In this document: positions 6,731 through 9,406 of the stretch, one piece after another
Layout: each line of letters opens with the position of its first letter
Position numbering within the stretch: position 1 is the first letter of the stretch
Assembly (NCBI GenBank): GCA_024640485.1
Contig: JAHEEY010000159.1
Location: 1-9,406 of the forward strand
DNA: 9,406 bases
Direction: 5' to 3'
Source: Chloroflexota bacterium
GTDB taxonomy: Bacteria > Chloroflexota > Anaerolineae > Promineifilales > Promineifilaceae
Program-made: the position numbers and the translations under genes
The notes under the pieces: generated by a model
Seen by the model: only the letters and a program-made list of their open reading frames with translations
The model's database searches: none
What the model was told of the DNA's origin: nothing

Positions 6731-7681
6731 CTATTCCGATTCCGGGTTCTGCCACCGTTGGTTCAGCTTGACAAAGGTTCGCTCCAATTCCACCGCTTCT
6801 GCCATATCATCTCGCTGGTAGATATAGCTCTTCCCCGGCATACTGGTGAATCCGCTGTGGTTGCCCTCTCGGTCCATGGCCACGAAATTCATGACATCGA
6901 GATAGCGGCCACCCAAATCATTGAGGTCTTCCATGGCCCGCTTCCCGGCTTCAGAAACCGATAATCCCATTTTCATGTAGAACACGATGCTGTGGGCGGT
7001 GCTGGCCCGGATAGCCATCTCGCCCATGCCGGTGCAGGCGGCTGCCCCATAACGGTTGTCGGCATAGTTGCCCGCCCCAATGATGGGTGAATCGCCCAAA
7101 CGTCCGGGGTACTTCCAGGCCCAGCCGCTGGTGCTGACCCCGCTGGCGATATCACCGTTGGCGTCTCTAGCGATGAAATTGACGGTACTCCAGGCTCGTT
7201 CCGGATCGGTGGCTAGATGGACCCAGCGCCGCAGCTCTGGTTCCTGGTCTAACTTGTCGAAGATCTCCTGAGGAATTGATTTCAGCAAACGACGCTGGCG
7301 AATTTCCCGAACATCATCGGTGAGCAAATCCATTGGCTCCAGCCCTATCTCGGCGGCGAAACGGGCGGCTCCTTCGCCCACCAGGAAAACATGGGGCAGG
7401 GAGTCCATCACCTTGCGCGCCGCTGTGATGGCATACAGATAGCCTTGCAGCGCGCCCACGGCGCCGCTGGTCAAGGTGCGCCCATCCATAATGCTGGCAT
7501 CTAATTCAACCTGGCCCAGGATATTGGGAAAGCCGCTGTACCCCACGGTATGATCTTCCGGGTTGGCTTCCACCAGCCGAATCCCCGCTTCAACGGCATC
7601 GATGGCGGAGCCGCCGGCTTTCAAGATGTCCATCGACCTCTGAATGCCAATGCGGCCGTTGCTGCTGGCAATAACAATCAT
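6731..7681 (-). CDS. Glycosylasparaginase / isoaspartyl peptidase-type Ntn hydrolase
   Basis: A 316-residue asparaginase family 2 (N-terminal nucleophile) hydrolase, made as a precursor that cleaves itself so a Thr becomes the new N-terminus. The family cleaves N4-(beta-N-acetylglucosaminyl)-L-asparagine, L-asparagine or beta-aspartyl peptides. Thr166 is the predicted nucleophile. Thr184 (STSG), Arg194 and Asp197 (GRLGD), and Thr217-Gly218 (CTGMG) fall at exactly the spacings of human aspartylglucosaminidase Thr206/Thr224/Arg234/Asp237/Thr257/Gly258. PNILGQVELDASIMDG (52-67) fits the alpha chain. The residue before the nucleophile is Ser165 (WST), not the Asp of the classical HDT site. No signal peptide is visible, so the enzyme is probably cytoplasmic. 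The ATG at 7681 has GAGG seven bases upstream, overlapping the stop of the transporter gene; only nine bases separate the two. The arrangement favours the glycosylasparaginase branch over plant-type isoaspartyl peptidase, but substrate is not settled. Confidence 0.9.
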   Translation of the reverse strand: MIVIASSNGRIGIQRSMDILKAGGSAIDAVEAGIRLVEANPEDHTVGYSGFPNILGQVELDASIMDGRTLTSGAVGALQGYLYAITAARKVMDSLPHVFLVGEGAARFAAEIGLEPMDLLTDDVREIRQRRLLKSIPQEIFDKLDQEPELRRWVHLATDPERAWSTVNFIARDANGDIASGVSTSGWAWKYPGRLGDSPIIGAGNYADNRYGAAACTGMGEMAIRASTAHSIVFYMKMGLSVSEAGKRAMEDLNDLGGRYLDVMNFVAMDREGNHSGFTSMPGKSYIYQRDDMAEAVELERTFVKLNQRWQNPESE

Positions 7682-7688
7682 CTGTCTA

Positions 7689-7692
7689 CCTC
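7689..7692 (-). promoter_or_regulatory. Ribosome binding site overlapping the upstream stop codon
   Basis: GAGG seven bases before the ATG at 7681 shares its first two bases with the TGA (7691-7693) that ends the MFS-HEAT gene. This is the layout expected for translational coupling of the two genes. Confidence 0.65.
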
Positions 7693-9406
7693 ATATTTGC
7701 ATCAATGTGTGCATGGCTAACAAAAGATATTCCGTACGGTCGGCGCCGAATTCGTCCAGCCGCCTGGCGCACTCAATGAGTATTAGCGGGATTGGCGGTG
7801 CCGTGATTTCTGCCGCGGCCGACTCTGCGATCCGGGCAAGCAGCTTAGACCCGATATTTAAATCATCCTGAGACAGTGCCTTGGCAGCTTGTTGACATAA
7901 CTCTTGAACATCCTCGCCAATATTCCCTTGACGGCTCCATTTTCGCTGCAGCGCCGACATCGCCTGTGAAGCGGCCGTGCCCATCTCCAGCCGCGTTTGT
8001 TTCAGCAGGTGGATGAAGTTGTGCTCATCTCCAGCGATGCGGGCCAAGGCCAGGGCCAATTCGATGCGTGCCCCTTCGTTTTCGGTGTCATACAAGATTT
8101 CCATGATGGTGTCAGCCGCCTCCACAGCCCGCAGCTGTCCCAACGCGGATGCGAATGCCATCTGCAGCCCCTTGTTGGACTCTTTGATTAACCGATCCAA
8201 AAGAACAGGGGCAATTTCATCATGCCCCATGGCGCCCAGCGCTCTGGCGCTGTGCAGCTGAATCGAACGGAAATCCGATTCCAGCGCCTGCTGGAGCGGC
8301 TCTAGTGCCTGGCGGTCGCCGATCCGGCCCAGCGCCCAGGCTGAGACGACGCTCAAAGCGAGTTCGGTGCCGGTGAGTAGGTCAACCAGTGCCATGGTCA
8401 GCCGTGGATCTGGGCGCATGCGGGCGATGGAGACGATGGCCTCAAAGCGGACATTGAATCGGGGGTCTACCAGCGCTTCTAGCAGTTCATCGACTGTCAG
8501 CAGGCTGCCTGATCTGCTCATCAGCTCGGTCATCATGACCGTGGCGTGTTCATCTTTTGCCCGATGGTAGCGAATCATCGAGCCCATAGCCTGGAAGGGG
8601 TTGCCCCGCAGGAAGAGTGTGGCGAACTCTCCCAGGCCGACCGCGCTGTCGGCACGGACTTTTCTGAAGATAAACAGGCTGACGATGGTCAGTACCAGCC
8701 CCAGGATGAATAGCGGCAAATAAGGGTCAAGGCTGATACCGTACAAGCTGCCGCTGATGTTGTGGGACAGATCCAGGATGACACCACCGGCCAGCTGGCT
8801 GAGGCCGCCGACGACGCCAATCCAGGCGTAGTAGACCGCCATGTAGTCGCCTTTCTGATCCGGCGGCACAACCTGGACAAACAGCAATCGTGCCGAGCCA
8901 ATAGCCCAACCCAGATCGGCGATGCCTTGCAAGATGGAGATACCCACCGCGAAGGAGAGGCTCAATCCGGAATGGCGGGGCATCAAGATCCAGGCGATTG
9001 GCAGCAAGACCCTGATGAAGATGCCGGAGATCATGATCGGTTTGCTGCCGTACCGGTCAGCTGCCCATCCCCAGAGATAGCCGGAGATCAGCCCGCCGAC
9101 CAGAGTCCCGTTCTGCAGCAGAACCACCATTCCCGAGGCCAGTCCCACCTGCTCCTCCATGAACAGCGGCAGAAAGGAGACCATCGGCACCGTTGCCAGG
9201 GTCAGTAAGGCTACCCCGACCAAATACCAGATGAATCCCCGATCCTTCATCGTCTCCAGTAGGCCGCTGGTCGAAGCGCTGCCGACTTGGCCAGACAGCA
9301 GCGGGGCGCCTCCTGGGATGAACGAATAGGCCCACACAGCCACAAGCCCAAACAAGACTCCAGCCGCGATGAGGATCATGTAGCCGGACAAGCCGCTGGA
9401 ATGATC
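7691..9406 (-). CDS. MFS transporter with C-terminal HEAT-repeat domain, 5' end outside window
   Basis: The frame is open to the right edge; a TTG at 9391 is an internal Leu, not the start. Numbering from that codon (566 residues), the visible part begins in what should be transmembrane helix 6 (5-24), then a cytoplasmic loop, then helices near 53-78, 86-108, 118-137, 144-170, 183-205 and 222-243. The loop motif GWAADRYGSKP (108-118) is the MFS motif A repeat between helices 8 and 9. After a linker (245-300), five or six HEAT-like helical pairs run from about 302 to 484, for example SVVSAWALGRIGDRQALEPL (347-366), SARALGAMGHDEIAPVLL (381-398) and ASALGQLRAVEAADTIMEIL (414-433). Residues 485-566 form a further helical tail. 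The substrate is unknown. It is co-transcribed with the Ntn hydrolase, which suggests uptake of that enzyme's substrate or export of a product. Confidence 0.88.
   Translation of the reverse strand, partial: DHSSGLSGYMILIAAGVLFGLVAVWAYSFIPGGAPLLSGQVGSASTSGLLETMKDRGFIWYLVGVALLTLATVPMVSFLPLFMEEQVGLASGMVVLLQNGTLVGGLISGYLWGWAADRYGSKPIMISGIFIRVLLPIAWILMPRHSGLSLSFAVGISILQGIADLGWAIGSARLLFVQVVPPDQKGDYMAVYYAWIGVVGGLSQLAGGVILDLSHNISGSLYGISLDPYLPLFILGLVLTIVSLFIFRKVRADSAVGLGEFATLFLRGNPFQAMGSMIRYHRAKDEHATVMMTELMSRSGSLLTVDELLEALVDPRFNVRFEAIVSIARMRPDPRLTMALVDLLTGTELALSVVSAWALGRIGDRQALEPLQQALESDFRSIQLHSARALGAMGHDEIAPVLLDRLIKESNKGLQMAFASALGQLRAVEAADTIMEILYDTENEGARIELALALARIAGDEHNFIHLLKQTRLEMGTAASQAMSALQRKWSRQGNIGEDVQELCQQAAKALSQDDLNIGSKLLARIAESAAAEITAPPIPLILIECARRLDEFGADRTEYLLLAMHTLMQI

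Overview
The window is bacterial, gene-dense chromosomal DNA of moderately high GC with ordinary core and metabolic genes. There are no mobile elements, CRISPR arrays or RNA genes that I can support. The style of the proteins (an ABC exporter beginning with an AEAYDRRYSDREL-type leader, a TrmB with a long C-terminal extension, an ADP-forming acyl-CoA ligase) suggests Chloroflexota (Anaerolineae-like). This is an impression from recall, not a search result.

Layout. Three genes lie on the minus strand from about 3587 down to 1: arginase (rocF-like), a full half-size ABC exporter, and the first 229 residues of an ADP-forming acyl-CoA synthetase that runs off the left edge. A 237-260 base divergent spacer follows. 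Two plus-strand genes come next: trmB (tRNA m7G46 methyltransferase with a C-terminal extension) and a 560-residue fusion protein. The fusion has an N-terminal region that I align by eye to the NadM-type nucleotidyltransferase fold but without its HxGH motif, joined to a class I SAM methyltransferase. These end at a perfect 17-bp inverted repeat that should terminate transcription from both sides. From the right edge, a minus-strand pair converges on the same terminator: an MFS transporter with a C-terminal HEAT-repeat domain (5' end outside the window) and, 9 bases later, a glycosylasparaginase-type Ntn hydrolase.

How the genes may work together. The MFS-HEAT protein and the Ntn hydrolase are translationally coupled: the ribosome binding site of the second overlaps the stop codon of the first. 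The hydrolase has no signal peptide, so uptake of an amide or glyco-asparagine substrate followed by cytoplasmic hydrolysis is a reasonable inference. Arginase gives a second nitrogen-releasing activity, but nothing in the sequence links the two operons. The trmB/fusion pair is co-directional with a 66-base gap and may be co-transcribed. The most unusual item is the fusion protein.
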